Source: Rhodoferax lithotrophicus
GTDB taxonomy: Bacteria > Pseudomonadota > Gammaproteobacteria > Burkholderiales > Burkholderiaceae_C
Reading direction: 5' to 3'
Assembly (NCBI RefSeq): GCF_019973615.1
Contig: NZ_AP024238.1
Span: 3,741,989-3,805,988 of the forward strand
DNA length: 64,000 bases
Each line of letters starts with the position of its first letter. Position 1 is the first letter of the stretch. The position numbers and the translations under genes were made by a program. The notes below the pieces were generated by a model. It was given only the letters and a program-made list of their open reading frames with translations. It did no database searches and was not told where the DNA came from. This document shows, piece after piece, positions 9,601-19,509 of the stretch.

Positions 9601-10283
9601 CAACGCAATCTCTCCGTAAACGCCGCTTGCTGTAAAAATCCAACGGGCATCTGCAGGGTTGTAGTGCCACCAAACTGCCGATGCGCAGCCAATAGAGCAT
9701 CCAGTTGCGGGTCTCGAATCATCACTTGTGGTTCAGTATTCGGTACCAAAGCAGAGGAACCATCACTGCGAATCAGTACCTGTTCTGGGCGGGATCTCAG
9801 CACATTCGCCTGTGCCATTTGTGAAGACACTTGGAGCATTGGCGCGCTTTGCTGCTGGGCAAATTGTGGTGCTGCTGCGGGATCAGCTGAATTGTCCCCA
9901 TGTAATCCCTGCCAAACCAATACAGCCGCAATGGCTACGGAGGCAACACCCGCAACCCGCCGCCACCGAGGTTCATTGGCAGCCTGAATATTTTGATGTT
10001 TTTGAGCTTTAGTGCTTATAGAAGCTACGTCAATAGCTACTATTTCAATAGCATTTTGCGCCATACGATGGCGCAACTTAAGTAAGAAGTCAGGATCGTG
10101 TTTTTGCACCGGTGTCTGATTGGAACGCATCACATCACCCACCATGTGGTAGATATCCCAGTCGTCGCGCGCCTGTTCACGGCGCTCCAGATCCGCCAGG
10201 ACTTGTGCAAATTCCTCGTCCGGCAGTTGCCCATCCATAAGCGCTGAAATTTGTTGCGAGCGTTGTGTAGTTTGATCAAGCAT
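9600..10283 (-). CDS. rseA: sigma-E anti-sigma factor RseA/MucA
   Basis: A single-pass inner-membrane anti-sigma factor of 227 aa. The N-terminal sigma-binding domain is typical (QQISALMDGQLPDEEF, WDIYHMVGDVMRS), the transmembrane helix spans about residues 110-126, and a periplasmic tail follows. Residues 77-93, in the linker before the membrane helix, are encoded by a copy of the dispersed 48 bp repeat (10006-10053) that reads through in frame. It lies 82 bp after rpoE and overlaps mucB. Proteolysis under envelope stress would release sigma-E. Confidence 0.93.
   Translation of the reverse strand: MLDQTTQRSQQISALMDGQLPDEEFAQVLADLERREQARDDWDIYHMVGDVMRSNQTPVQKHDPDFLLKLRHRMAQNAIEIVAIDVASISTKAQKHQNIQAANEPRWRRVAGVASVAIAAVLVWQGLHGDNSADPAAAPQFAQQQSAPMLQVSSQMAQANVLRSRPEQVLIRSDGSSALVPNTEPQVMIRDPQLDALLAAHRQFGGTTTLQMPVGFLQQAAFTERLR
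10006..10053 (+). repeat. 48 bp dispersed repeat inside rseA
   Basis: Begins GCTTTAGTGCTTATAG and ends CAATAGCA. It aligns without gaps to the copies at 15024-15071 and 50096-50143: the same 48 bp length, with shared blocks TAGTGCTTATA, CAATAGCTAC and ATAGCA. It adds about 16 codons to rseA without breaking the frame. Confidence 0.8.
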
Positions 10284-10365
10284 GCGTCACCTTCATTTCA
10301 AATCAGGCCTTTTTTTCCACTAACCACATTCCTTATCTGTCCTCTGCACAGCTTCTTCTGTCAAC

Positions 10366-11016
10366 TTACCAGCGTTTGCCGGTTTGCTTCTCCAGCATAG
10401 GCTTTACCTGGGCCGACACTGCCTCACGTGCTCTGAAAATCCGCGACCGCACCGTCCCCAGAGGGCAAGCCATCAACTCGGCAATTTCTTCGTAACTCAT
10501 ACCGTCTATTTCCCGCAATGTCAGCGCCTGCTTCAAATCAGCTGGTAAAGATTCCAGTGCTGCATTCACCACCAGCGCAATCTCTTTGGCTGCCAACACC
10601 GATTCAGGCGTTTCACTGGTGGTTGGTTCGTATTTGGTGTGAAAAGTTTCATCCTCGTCATCACTTGACTGCATGGCAGCTTGTGAAATGGTCGGATCCC
10701 GTTTGAGTTCGAGCAAAAACTTCTTCGCCGTATTGACCGCGATGCGGTAAAGCCAAGTGTAAAACTGGGAGTCCCCTCTAAACTGATGTAACGCACGGTA
10801 AGCACGAATGAAGGTTTCTTGGGCAATGTCATCGACCAAATCCACATCACGTACCATGCGACCAATCAAACGCTCCACACGCCGCTGGTACTTGATCACC
10901 AGCAACTCAAATGCAGCCTGATCACCAGCCACTGTGCGCGCCACCAGCAACGCATCAGGGTTGTCCGGTGCCAGAGGCAGTACGCCTGGCGGCTCAACAG
11001 GGTTCAGGGGACTCAC
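10366..11016 (-). CDS. rpoE: RNA polymerase sigma factor RpoE (AlgU family)
   Basis: An ECF sigma factor of 216 aa. Region 2 reads RVERLIGRMVRDVDLVDDIAQETF followed by FYTWLYRIAVNTAKK, and region 4 includes TLREIDGMSYEEIAELM and GTVRSRIFRARE. The start appears to be GTG at 11016, which overlaps the stop of the upstream membrane protein gene as GTGA; no later Met would keep region 2 whole. It directs transcription of envelope stress genes and is held by RseA, encoded next. Confidence 0.96.
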   Translation of the reverse strand: MSPLNPVEPPGVLPLAPDNPDALLVARTVAGDQAAFELLVIKYQRRVERLIGRMVRDVDLVDDIAQETFIRAYRALHQFRGDSQFYTWLYRIAVNTAKKFLLELKRDPTISQAAMQSSDDEDETFHTKYEPTTSETPESVLAAKEIALVVNAALESLPADLKQALTLREIDGMSYEEIAELMACPLGTVRSRIFRAREAVSAQVKPMLEKQTGKRW

Positions 11017-11492
11017 TTGGAAATGCGCTCAGGTGAAGTGATCAGACTTGACTGAGCGGTATTGTGGTGATTGCGCTGATCGTGAATGGCACGTCGCAAG
11101 GCCATCCATCGGCTAGGGCTGAATGAACGGTCAAGCCAGACCCAGTTTGCGGAGGTGGTTTCTGTGCTATTCAAATACAACAACATGGACCTTTGCAAAT
11201 CAATGACCGGCACCGGCTGCACTCTCCAGGAGGAATCCGTGAATGACACATGCCAAACTGCTCCGTCCCATGTCAGATGACCCGCTGGCGTATGCCACCA
11301 TGACCAAACTGCCCAGATACCCGTGACACAGATCCCAACCAAAGCGACCACTTGTGGCCACCCAAATAATAAATCAGCAGCCAGACTCCATGCCACCAAG
11401 GTCAGCACCTCGCACCCGAGCAACACGCCCAGTAATCCCCCTTGAAAAGCAGAACGCCCCGTCGGAAAGGCAACCGCTGGGGCGTTATGCAT
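11013..11492 (-). CDS. small membrane protein, YgfX-like
   Basis: A 159 aa protein with two closely spaced hydrophobic helices (about residues 20-66) and a soluble C-terminal part containing WVWLDRSFSPSRWMALRRA. That layout fits the YgfX/CptA-like family of small inner-membrane proteins, which is also found next to rpoE in other proteobacteria. Similarity was judged by eye only. It overlaps rpoE by four bases, so the two are probably translationally coupled. Confidence 0.65.
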   Translation of the reverse strand: MHNAPAVAFPTGRSAFQGGLLGVLLGCEVLTLVAWSLAADLLFGWPQVVALVGICVTGIWAVWSWWHTPAGHLTWDGAVWHVSFTDSSWRVQPVPVIDLQRSMLLYLNSTETTSANWVWLDRSFSPSRWMALRRAIHDQRNHHNTAQSSLITSPERISK

Positions 11493-11536
11493 AGCGAATC
11501 AAGGTGACAAAGCCTTCGGACTGCACCGAATGGCAG

Positions 11537-12784
11537 TCAAGGTGCGCGTTTAAACACCAGTGAACCGTTGGTGCCACCAAAGCCAAAATTGTTTTTCACA
11601 GCGACTTCAATTTTCATGTCCCGAGCAGTATTGGCACAGTAATCCAAATCACATACGGGATCTTGATTAACGATGTTGATAGTCGGCGGACTCTTTTGAT
11701 GGTGCAGCGCCAACACCGTGACCACAGATTCCAACCCACCAGCACCACCCAACAGATGACCGGTCATGGACTTGGTGGAGTTCACCACCACACTTTTGGC
11801 TTGCTCGCCCAACGCTGCCTTAATGGCATTGGATTCATTGGTATCCCCCAAGGGAGTCGAAGTACCGTGAGCATTAACGTAATCGACTTGGTCAGCGTTG
11901 ATACCCGCGTTGTTCAAGGCACTCACCATGGCACGACGTGGGCCGTCCATGTTAGGAGCCGTCATGTGACCGGCATCTGCACTCATGCCAAAACCAGCCA
12001 ACTCGGCATAAATTTTGGCACCACGGGCTTTGGCATGTTCATACTCTTCAAGCACCATGACACCAGCACCCTCGCCAAGCACAAAACCGTCCCGATCTTT
12101 GTCCCATGGACGCGAGGCCGTTGTGGGATCATCGTTACGCGTACTCAAGGCACGCATGGCTGCAAATCCACCCACACCCAGAGGCGACACGGCAGCCTCT
12201 GAACCACCCGCAATGACCACATCCGCATCACCGTATTCGATCATTCGACCAGCTTGACCAATGCAGTGCAGCCCTGTCGTACAGGCCGTCACAATTGCCA
12301 GATTAGGTCCTTTGAACCCAAACCGGATGGACACGTGACCCGCAATCATGTTGATGATGGTTGAGGGCACAAAAAATGGCGAGATTCGACGTGCACCACG
12401 CTGAACATATTCAGCATGCACATTTTCAATCATGGGCAAGCCGCCAATACCAGAACCAATCACACATGCAATACGGGTTGCGAGCTCGTCACTCAAGGCA
12501 TCTCCCGTGGGCAAGCCTGAGTCTGCTACAGCTTGTGCTGCAGCAGCCACTCCATAGTGAATGAAGGTGTCCATGGTGCGCGCCTCTTTGGCACTCATAT
12601 AGGACTCAATATCAAACCCCTTGACTTCACCTGCAATTTTGCAGTTGAAAGTAGAGGCATCAAATTTGGTGATCAAGCCTACGCCCGACTGACCAGCCAG
12701 CAAACTAGCCCAAGTAGTGTCAACCGTGTTTCCAACGGGACTGACACAACCCAAACCGGTGACAACAACACGACGACGGGACAT
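11537..12784 (-). CDS. fabF: beta-ketoacyl-ACP synthase II
   Basis: This condensing enzyme elongates acyl-ACP with malonyl-ACP in type II fatty acid synthesis. At 415 aa it is the normal length. The nucleophile Cys lies in VTACTTGLH, and the two active-site His lie in [12 protein letters not shown] and [12 protein letters not shown]. The glycine-rich end [10 protein letters not shown] is intact. The ATG at 12784 ([12 protein letters not shown]) is preferred to the TTG three codons upstream. It is the last gene of the fab cluster. Confidence 0.97.
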   Translation of the reverse strand: MSRRRVVVTGLGCVSPVGNTVDTTWASLLAGQSGVGLITKFDASTFNCKIAGEVKGFDIESYMSAKEARTMDTFIHYGVAAAAQAVADSGLPTGDALSDELATRIACVIGSGIGGLPMIENVHAEYVQRGARRISPFFVPSTIINMIAGHVSIRFGFKGPNLAIVTACTTGLHCIGQAGRMIEYGDADVVIAGGSEAAVSPLGVGGFAAMRALSTRNDDPTTASRPWDKDRDGFVLGEGAGVMVLEEYEHAKARGAKIYAELAGFGMSADAGHMTAPNMDGPRRAMVSALNNAGINADQVDYVNAHGTSTPLGDTNESNAIKAALGEQAKSVVVNSTKSMTGHLLGGAGGLESVVTVLALHHQKSPPTINIVNQDPVCDLDYCANTARDMKIEVAVKNNFGFGGTNGSLVFKRAP

Positions 12785-12816
12785 AGGGATCAACAGTCAG
12801 TGGTTTGTGTGAAATA

Positions 12817-12842
12817 AGCCAGCCCTAGACAAATGGCTGGCT
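12817..12842 (-). promoter_or_regulatory. stem-loop between acpP and fabF
   Basis: AGCCAGCC and GGCTGGCT form a perfect 8 bp stem with a 10-base loop. No T run follows on the minus strand, so it is not a classical terminator. It could be an attenuator or an mRNA-stabilising structure that lets acpP be made in excess of fabF. That role is inferred from position. Confidence 0.45.
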
Positions 12843-12937
12843 GAGAATGGGGTTGCGTCAGTGAAGGCTATAGGGACACGTCACCTAAGCTCCACTGACT
12901 GTTGCGGCAACCTCAAGGGCAACCGCATAACAAGGCC

Positions 12938-13204
<267 letters not shown>

Positions 13205-13288
13205 TTAATGATTTTAGCCGGGCTTGAAAATGACTTTTCAGGCTAGCTATCAACTCTAAAAAATACAGCTGTTTATAAACGATCTCGC

Positions 13289-14035
13289 TTACATGTACAT
13301 GCCGCCATTCACATGCAATTCTTGACCAGTGACATAGGCTGCCTGGGGCGAGGCCAAATAAGCCACCGCATGTGCAACGTCAGCCGGTTTACCCAAATGC
13401 CCAAGGGGTATTTGGGTTAGCAACGTTTTTTGCTGCTCATCGGCTAACTGTGCCGTCATGTCGGTTTCAATGAAACCTGGTGCCACACAATTCACCGTGA
13501 TGTTGCGTGAACCCAGTTCACGTGCCAATGCGCGGGTCATACCCGCTACGCCCGCTTTAGCCGCTGCGTAGTTGGCCTGACCCGGGTTGCCTGATGCACC
13601 GACCACCGAAGTGATGCTGATGATGCGGCCATAACGCTGCTTCATCATGGTACGCATCACCGCTCGACTCATACGGAATACGGCTTTAAGGTTGGTATCC
13701 AATACCGCATCCCATTCGTCGTCCTTCATTCTCATGGTCAGGTTGTCACGAGTGATACCAGCGTTATTAACCAAAATCTGCAATCCACCGTGCTCTTTCA
13801 CCACATTGTCAATCAGTGCATCAACACCCGCTGCATCATTGACATTGAGCATTCTTCCGTTGCAACCAGGATAAGCTGCCAAGGTTTGCGATAGTTTGAC
13901 CGCCCCCTCCTCGGTGGTGGCCGTACCAATAACCGTCAAACCACGTTTTGCCAGTTCAAGGGCAATGGCAGCACCAATACCGCGCGAGGCCCCGGTCACC
14001 AAAGCCACTTGACCTTCAAATTTGATCTCACTCAT
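13289..14035 (-). CDS. fabG: 3-oxoacyl-ACP reductase
   Basis: An NADPH-dependent short-chain dehydrogenase of 248 aa that reduces beta-ketoacyl-ACP. The cofactor loop TGASRGIG is near the N-terminus, NNAGITRDN follows, and the catalytic Ser and the YxxxK motif are in SITSVVGASG and YAAAKAG. The C-terminus ends HVNGGMYM. It begins four bases after fabD. Confidence 0.97.
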   Translation of the reverse strand: MSEIKFEGQVALVTGASRGIGAAIALELAKRGLTVIGTATTEEGAVKLSQTLAAYPGCNGRMLNVNDAAGVDALIDNVVKEHGGLQILVNNAGITRDNLTMRMKDDEWDAVLDTNLKAVFRMSRAVMRTMMKQRYGRIISITSVVGASGNPGQANYAAAKAGVAGMTRALARELGSRNITVNCVAPGFIETDMTAQLADEQQKTLLTQIPLGHLGKPADVAHAVAYLASPQAAYVTGQELHVNGGMYM

Positions 14036-14039
14036 ATGT

Positions 14040-14996
14040 TTATGCTTCTAATACAAAAGTTTTCGCTTCAGTCAGGCTAGCCATGTCCAGCAAAGGCATG
14101 CCTTGCAATTCGGAATTGATACGCTTGGTCATACCCGCCAGCACCTTGCCGGGACCACACTCCACCAAGGTGGGCAAACCGCGAGCGGCAATGGCTTGAA
14201 CACACTCCACCCAGCGCACCGGGCCGAAGGCTTGACGGTACAAGGCATCCCGAATTTTGGCCACATCCTGCTCAACAGCCACATCGATGTTGTTGACGAG
14301 GTCTATTTGGGGGGGAAGGAAAGAGGTTTCCTCCAGTTTAGCTTTCAGCTTCAGGGCGGCCGGCTTCATCAAACTGGAGTGGAATGGTGCCGACACCGGC
14401 AAGGGTAAGGCACGTTTGGCCCCCATGGTCTTAAGCAGCACACAAGCCTGCTCAACGGCCACCTTGGAGCCTGCAATCACCGTTTGCCCAGGGTCATTGA
14501 AGTTCACGGCCTCTACAACCTCTGCAGAATGCTCACCCAATGTACGTGTCACCTCTGCGCAGCCTGCAACAACTTTGGCGGCCTCCAGCCCCAAAATAGC
14601 CGCCATGGCCCCTTGCCCAACCGGCACCGCCTCCTGCATAGCCTGAGCTCTGAAACGCACCAAGGGTGCGGCCTGTGTCAAGGTTAACGCGCCAGCGGCC
14701 ACCAGGGCCGAATACTCACCCAAAGAGTGGCCCGCAACCGCTTGCGGTGGTATTCCTACTTCAGCCATCCAGACCCGAAAAGCTGCCACACCAGCAACCA
14801 ACATGACGGGTTGCGTGTTGGTGGTGAGTGCCAGGATTTCCTTGGGGCCCTCTTTGATCAAACGACCAATGTCTTCGCCCAAAGCATCTGAGGCCTCCTT
14901 CAATGCATCGCGTACCTGGATGTGATCCATCCAACCGTCAAGCATGCCAACTGATTGCGAGCCTTGGCCCGGAAATACAAAAGCAAATGATTTCAT
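14040..14996 (-). CDS. fabD: malonyl-CoA:ACP transacylase
   Basis: It transfers malonyl groups from CoA to ACP. The 318 aa protein starts FAFVFPGQGSQSVGM, has the nucleophile Ser in GHSLGEYSAL and the catalytic His in VSAPFHSSLM, and ends with a typical VECGPGKVLAGM segment. It is transcribed between fabH and fabG. A 58 bp gap to fabH is largely filled by a dispersed repeat. Confidence 0.97.
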   Translation of the reverse strand: MKSFAFVFPGQGSQSVGMLDGWMDHIQVRDALKEASDALGEDIGRLIKEGPKEILALTTNTQPVMLVAGVAAFRVWMAEVGIPPQAVAGHSLGEYSALVAAGALTLTQAAPLVRFRAQAMQEAVPVGQGAMAAILGLEAAKVVAGCAEVTRTLGEHSAEVVEAVNFNDPGQTVIAGSKVAVEQACVLLKTMGAKRALPLPVSAPFHSSLMKPAALKLKAKLEETSFLPPQIDLVNNIDVAVEQDVAKIRDALYRQAFGPVRWVECVQAIAARGLPTLVECGPGKVLAGMTKRINSELQGMPLLDMASLTEAKTFVLEA

Positions 14997-15023
14997 GTTA
15001 TTTCAAAATTCATAAGAAAATGA

Positions 15024-15071
15024 CCTCTAGTGCTTATATTTATTGCGTAAATAGCTACAATTTAAGTAGCA
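15024..15071 (+). repeat. 48 bp dispersed repeat at the fabH/fabD junction
   Basis: Starts CCTCTAGTGCTTATAT and ends TTAAGTAGCA. It is the same length and register as the copies at 10006-10053 and 50096-50143. It covers the last codons and the TAG stop of fabH (minus strand, stop at 15055-15057) and most of the gap to fabD. Confidence 0.8.
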
Positions 15072-16032
15072 CAGCACCCCAGGTAAACCCCCCACCCACA
15101 GCTTCCATCAATAAGGTTTGCCCAGGTTTCACTTGGCCTGCGCGCACAGCCGTATCCAGAGCCAGAGGAATCGATGCAGCAGAAGTGTTGCCATGTTGAT
15201 CCACCGTCACCACCACCTTGTCCATCGGTAATTTCAGCTTGCGCGCCGTGCTTTGCATGATGCGGATATTCGCCTGGTGTGGAATCAACCAATCTACATC
15301 CGCAGCCACCTTACCCGCTTTGGCCAATACCGCACGAGCTGCCTCATCCAGCACACCAACCGCCAATTTGAAGACAGCTTGGCCATCCATACGAAGCAAA
15401 GGCTCACCCATCACCTGACCGCCACTCACATTCCCGGGCACACACAAAATATTGGTGTACTGGCCATCGGCATGGATATCCGTCGCCAAAATACCCGGCT
15501 CAGAGGAAGCCTCCAGCACTACCGCTCCAGCACCATCACCGAACAAAACACAGGTTGTGCGGTCTTTGAAATCGAGCAATCGCGAAAAAATTTCAGCACC
15601 AACCACCAAAGCTTTTTTGGCCGTCCCGGTTCGAATCAGGGAATCTGCCAAAGTTAATGCATAGATGAAACCACCACACACCGCCTGAACATCAAATGCT
15701 GGCCCACCTTGATTGCCAAGCTTGCCCTGCAAAATACAAGCCGTAGAGGGAAAGACCATGTCTGGCGTGGACGTTGCCACGATGATCAAATCAATGTCTT
15801 TGGCTTCCACGCCAGCAGCTTGTAATGCCTGACGCGAGGCGTTCAGCGCCAAATCACTGCTGTAAACACCAGCATCCACAAAATGCCGGGCACGAATACC
15901 AGTTCGTTCGACAATCCACTCGTCGCTCGATTCCAGACCTTGCGCGGCCAGATCTGCCACCAGATCGGCATTGGTCAGACGGCGCGGGGGCAAATAGCTG
16001 CCGGTTCCCGTGATTTTTGAATAAATTTTCAT
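15055..16032 (-). CDS. fabH: beta-ketoacyl-ACP synthase III
   Basis: It starts fatty acid synthesis by condensing acetyl-CoA with malonyl-ACP. At 325 aa it has normal length. The nucleophile Cys is in [12 protein letters not shown], the His in [10 protein letters not shown] and the Asn in [10 protein letters not shown]. The final residues (VLLKL) and stop codon lie inside a copy of the dispersed repeat, so the original C-terminus may have been slightly remodelled. It begins three bases after plsX. Confidence 0.97.
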   Translation of the reverse strand: MKIYSKITGTGSYLPPRRLTNADLVADLAAQGLESSDEWIVERTGIRARHFVDAGVYSSDLALNASRQALQAAGVEAKDIDLIIVATSTPDMVFPSTACILQGKLGNQGGPAFDVQAVCGGFIYALTLADSLIRTGTAKKALVVGAEIFSRLLDFKDRTTCVLFGDGAGAVVLEASSEPGILATDIHADGQYTNILCVPGNVSGGQVMGEPLLRMDGQAVFKLAVGVLDEAARAVLAKAGKVAADVDWLIPHQANIRIMQSTARKLKLPMDKVVVTVDQHGNTSAASIPLALDTAVRAGQVKPGQTLLMEAVGGGFTWGAVLLKL

Positions 16033-16035
16033 AAC

Positions 16036-17085
16036 TCAGCCCGTAACGACCAGTTCAGCCTGAGGCGACACCGCAGAATCACTCAAAAGAGGTGCTGCAT
16101 GTGCAATCCTGACGCGAACTTGATCCAACAAATTATTTCGGGCCGCATCATACGCCCGCCCCAAAGCGAACCCAAACGCCACTTCATCGGCTGACCCATG
16201 GCTTTTGAAAACCAGCCCACGCAAGCCCAACAAGGCTCCGCCGTTGTATCGACGGTGATCCATGCGTTTTTTAAGCGCTGATATGACCGGATAAGCAGTT
16301 ATGGCTGCAAATTTTGTGAAAATATTGTGAGAAAACTCCTTTTTCAAGAAGTCAACAATCATTTTGGCCAAACCTTCGCTGGCTTTGAGTGCCACATTAC
16401 CTACAAAACCATCACAAACCACAATGTCTGCCGTGCCCTTGAAAATATCGTTGCCCTCGACATTGCCATAAAAATTCAAATCCCCCGATTTGGCAGCAGA
16501 TCGCAACAACTCTCCGGCCTTTTTAATCACTTCATTGCCCTTGATGGCCTCTTCTCCGATATTGAGCAAACCCACGGAAGGATTTTCTTCGCCGCTCAAA
16601 ACCGATACCAATGCAGAACCCATTACTGCGAACTGCAGCAAGTGAGCCGCAGAACAATCCACATTGGCCCCCATGTCGAGCACCGTGGTGGCGGCTCCTT
16701 TGGCATTAGGAATTTGTCCAGCAATGGCTGGGCGATCAATACCATCAAGCGTTTTTAAAAGATAGCGTGAAATCGCCATCAAAGCCCCAGTGTTACCAGC
16801 AGATACGACCGCCTGAGCAGCACCATCTTTCACCTGAGTGATCGCCACGCGCATGGACGAATCTTTTTTCCTGCGCAGGGCCACTTCAAGCGGGTCGTCC
16901 ATAGTGACCACTTCACTGGCCAGAACCACTTTCGCCCTCACATGCGCAAAACCCGCCATACTCTCCGGCAAACCCACCAAAATCAACTGAACATCTGGAT
17001 GCAGGTTCAGAAAATGCATGCAGGCAGGCAAGGTGACACGGGGGCCGTGGTCACCGCCCATACAGTCAACAGCAATAGTGATCAT
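16036..17085 (-). CDS. plsX: phosphate acyltransferase PlsX
   Basis: It makes acyl-phosphate from acyl-ACP, the first step of the PlsX/PlsY phospholipid pathway. The N-terminus [14 protein letters not shown] and the internal block [15 protein letters not shown] are diagnostic. Length is 349 aa. It lies between rpmF and fabH, the standard order. A strong hairpin precedes it. Confidence 0.97.
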   Translation of the reverse strand: MITIAVDCMGGDHGPRVTLPACMHFLNLHPDVQLILVGLPESMAGFAHVRAKVVLASEVVTMDDPLEVALRRKKDSSMRVAITQVKDGAAQAVVSAGNTGALMAISRYLLKTLDGIDRPAIAGQIPNAKGAATTVLDMGANVDCSAAHLLQFAVMGSALVSVLSGEENPSVGLLNIGEEAIKGNEVIKKAGELLRSAAKSGDLNFYGNVEGNDIFKGTADIVVCDGFVGNVALKASEGLAKMIVDFLKKEFSHNIFTKFAAITAYPVISALKKRMDHRRYNGGALLGLRGLVFKSHGSADEVAFGFALGRAYDAARNNLLDQVRVRIAHAAPLLSDSAVSPQAELVVTG

Positions 17086-17161
17086 GAATTACAAGTCGCC
17101 CAACAAACAACAATAACAAGCCCAACGTGTGTCAGACTAAAAAAGGGAAACCACAAATACA

Positions 17162-17198
17162 AAGGCCCGGGGCTACACGATTGGTAGCCCCGGGCCTT
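17162..17198 (-). terminator. strong hairpin between rpmF and plsX
   Basis: A perfect 14 bp GC-rich stem (AAGGCCCGGGGCTA and its complement) closes a 9-base loop and is followed on the minus strand by a T-rich stretch (TTTGTATTTG). It sits right after rpmF. It should at least partly end the yceD-rpmF transcript, so plsX and the fab genes probably also have their own promoter. Confidence 0.7.
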
Positions 17199-17214
17199 GG
17201 GTGTTTAATTGCAA

Positions 17215-17397
17215 TTAAGCTTCAGACTTGGTCTTGAGAACCTTGCGACCACGGTAAAAACCGGTCGGACTGATGTGATGACGCAAATGCGTTTCACCCG
17301 TGGTTGCTTCCACGGCAATACCGGGAACGACCAGAGCATTGTGAGAGCGGTGCATACCGCGCTTGGAAGGGGACTTTTTGTTTTGTTGGACGGCCAT
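17215..17397 (-). CDS. rpmF: 50S ribosomal protein L32
   Basis: A 60 aa basic protein starting [19 protein letters not shown], the L32 signature. There are no zinc-binding CxxC pairs, as in many proteobacterial L32 proteins. It is downstream of a YceD-family gene and upstream of plsX, the usual arrangement. Confidence 0.98.
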   Translation of the reverse strand: MAVQQNKKSPSKRGMHRSHNALVVPGIAVEATTGETHLRHHISPTGFYRGRKVLKTKSEA

Positions 17398-17517
17398 GTT
17401 CCGCTCCTTAAGGCTGTGAGCTGCCCGAATAGCAGCAACTGGGGTTGGTTAAAAAGCGCACATCAACCATGCGCAAAGACCATAGAGTATAACCCATGAC
17501 AGATCTTTTTGCAGTCA

Positions 17518-18063
17518 TCATTGCTTAGACGAATTTTTCAAACTAGCCAACGCTGCAAACGGATGAGGTTTTTCTTGTTGCTGTTCAAAATCAGCATCTG
17601 CCACAGCAAGTTTGACATCCACTGGGCACACATCATGCCGTGGCACCGATGGCAAATCCAGCAAAATTTCATCTTCAATCAAACCTGCCAGATCGAAATC
17701 TTGACTCGCCACCAGCACGTCCTCAAGTGACTCATCATCTTCAATTTCGGCCTGCACCTCAGTTTCCACAAATCGGAAGTCCCGTTCTATCTGAATCCGT
17801 TCATCTACAGGCCCCAAACACCGTTGACACGTCAAAGGCAAGCTCACATCTACTGTTAAGTGAATCCAAACTTGAGGGAGCCCAAGCTGGTCGGTCTTGA
17901 GTTCCGAACGCACAGACCAAAATAGAGCATTTTCAGCTCCTTTTCCTTTGGTTTCAAGCATCAATCGCTCGTAATTTAATAGCAAATCTTGACCTGCAAG
18001 TTGCAACGCAGTCAAACCGGCCTGTTTGACATCCAGTTTTGGAGGGGATACATATTGACTCAT
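17518..18063 (-). CDS. YceD/DUF177 family protein
   Basis: A 181 aa acidic protein with the family block LPLTCQRCLGPV and the C-terminal segment LLDLPSVPRHD. DUF177 proteins are encoded next to rpmF in most bacteria and have been linked to 23S rRNA accumulation in plants and bacteria. The precise role here is unknown. The CxxC pair in the family block could bind metal. It is divergent from maf with 25 bp between starts, so the two probably share a promoter region. Confidence 0.9.
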   Translation of the reverse strand: MSQYVSPPKLDVKQAGLTALQLAGQDLLLNYERLMLETKGKGAENALFWSVRSELKTDQLGLPQVWIHLTVDVSLPLTCQRCLGPVDERIQIERDFRFVETEVQAEIEDDESLEDVLVASQDFDLAGLIEDEILLDLPSVPRHDVCPVDVKLAVADADFEQQQEKPHPFAALASLKNSSKQ

Positions 18064-18088
18064 GCTTGCAGTGTAAGAGAATCAGACC

Positions 18089-18682
18089 ATGACTGAACAC
18101 ACCTCGCCCCCATTGATTCTGGCTTCAACCTCACCCTATCGCCGCCAACTACTGGAACGACTTCGTGTCCCCTTTACCGTCATCCCATCCGATGTAGATG
18201 AATCCGCTTGGCCAACCGAAACGCCTGCACAGCTTGCCTGCAGGCTGGCATTGACCAAGGCACAAGCCGTTGCCAAGCTACATCCAGACAGCATAGTTAT
18301 TGGTTCAGACCAAGTGGCCGATCTTCATGGTGATGCTTTGGGTAAACCACACACCCATGCACGAGCCGTGGCCCAATTACAACGCATGCGAGGTCAAACC
18401 GTCATCTTCCAAACCGCAGTGGCAGTGGTTTGCCAAGCACGACGCTTTGCACAAACCGAATTGGCTCAGGTCAAGGTTCAATTCAACCAACTTACTGATA
18501 AAGAAATTGAAGCCTATCTGCTTGCTGAGCAACCTTATGACTGCGCAGGTAGCGCCAAAAGTGAAGGGTTGGGCATTGCACTACTGGCACGTATCGACAA
18601 CGATGACCCAACGGCTCTTGTTGGCTTGCCGCTGATTCGCACCTGTCAACTGCTGCGTGCTGCGGGATTCGAAGTCTTATGA
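18089..18682 (+). CDS. Maf-type nucleotide pyrophosphatase (YceF-like)
   Basis: A house-cleaning enzyme of 197 aa that hydrolyses modified NTPs. The N-terminal LILASTSPYRRQLLERL and IGSDQVADL follow the YceF (m7GTP) subgroup rather than YhdE. The Maf signature includes QLACRLALTKAQAV and YDCAGSAKSEGLG. It overlaps the next gene by four bases. Confidence 0.92.
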   Translation: MTEHTSPPLILASTSPYRRQLLERLRVPFTVIPSDVDESAWPTETPAQLACRLALTKAQAVAKLHPDSIVIGSDQVADLHGDALGKPHTHARAVAQLQRMRGQTVIFQTAVAVVCQARRFAQTELAQVKVQFNQLTDKEIEAYLLAEQPYDCAGSAKSEGLGIALLARIDNDDPTALVGLPLIRTCQLLRAAGFEVL

Positions 18683-19467
18683 ATCTGCCACACACGACAC
18701 CGCCCTCTGTAGTCAAAGGCAAACTCTATTTGGTACCAGCACCGTTGGATTTTGGCTGTTCACAAATTACCGACTTGCAAGCCTCCATGCCTTTGGGAAC
18801 CCTCTACCAGGCAGCAAACTTGGCGCATTGGGTGTGTGAAAACGCGAAATCCACCCGAGCCTACCTCAAACGCATCCACGACATCACTCCACTTTGCAAA
18901 CCCATTCAAAGCATGTCATTGGTGGAATTGCCCAGGGAGGTTCACAAAAAAGGCGATCATCAAGGCAACTTTGATGCACGCGGCCTACTACAAGCAGCCT
19001 TGCAAGGCAATGACATTGGCCTCATCAGTGAAGCGGGCATGCCCGCCGTAGCTGATCCTGGCTCTTCAGTGGTTCGAGCTGCACATGACTTGGGTGTGGA
19101 GGTGATACCGCTGGTCGGTCCGGTATCTTTATTGCTGGCACTGGCAGCCAGCGGGCTCAACGGACAAAATTTTGCTTTTGTCGGGTATTTGCCGCAAGAC
19201 GCACAAGAGCGAATAACACGTATCCGCGAGCTTGAAGCCCTGTCTCTGAAAACTGGCCAAACTCAGCTATTTATAGAGACACCTTACCGTAATGCAGTCA
19301 TGCTGGCAGCACTCAAACAAAGTCTGCAACCCAATACCCGTCTGGCAATCAGCAGCGGACTCACGCTAGCCAGCGCTCACATCGTCAGCCAATCGATCAA
19401 ACAATGGAAACATGCCTCTACAACACTGGATAACGCAACCCCTGTTGTCTTTGCTATTGGACGTTGA
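18679..19467 (+). CDS. RsmI-like SAM-dependent methyltransferase (tetrapyrrole methylase fold)
   Basis: A 262 aa protein related to RsmI, the 16S rRNA 2'-O-methyltransferase. GLISEAGMPAVADPG and VIPLVGPVSLLLALAASG match the SAM-binding blocks of that fold. The N-terminus differs from canonical RsmI: LYLVPAPLDFG is seen where RsmI has a LYxVATPIGN-like motif. A second, canonical rsmI is therefore likely elsewhere. It overlaps maf (ATGA), so the pair is co-translated. The substrate is not known to me. Confidence 0.8.
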   Translation: MNLPHTTPPSVVKGKLYLVPAPLDFGCSQITDLQASMPLGTLYQAANLAHWVCENAKSTRAYLKRIHDITPLCKPIQSMSLVELPREVHKKGDHQGNFDARGLLQAALQGNDIGLISEAGMPAVADPGSSVVRAAHDLGVEVIPLVGPVSLLLALAASGLNGQNFAFVGYLPQDAQERITRIRELEALSLKTGQTQLFIETPYRNAVMLAALKQSLQPNTRLAISSGLTLASAHIVSQSIKQWKHASTTLDNATPVVFAIGR

Positions 19468-19509
19468 CCAAGGCACACCCTTTTTTACGAACATCCAAGC
19501 CAACTACCC

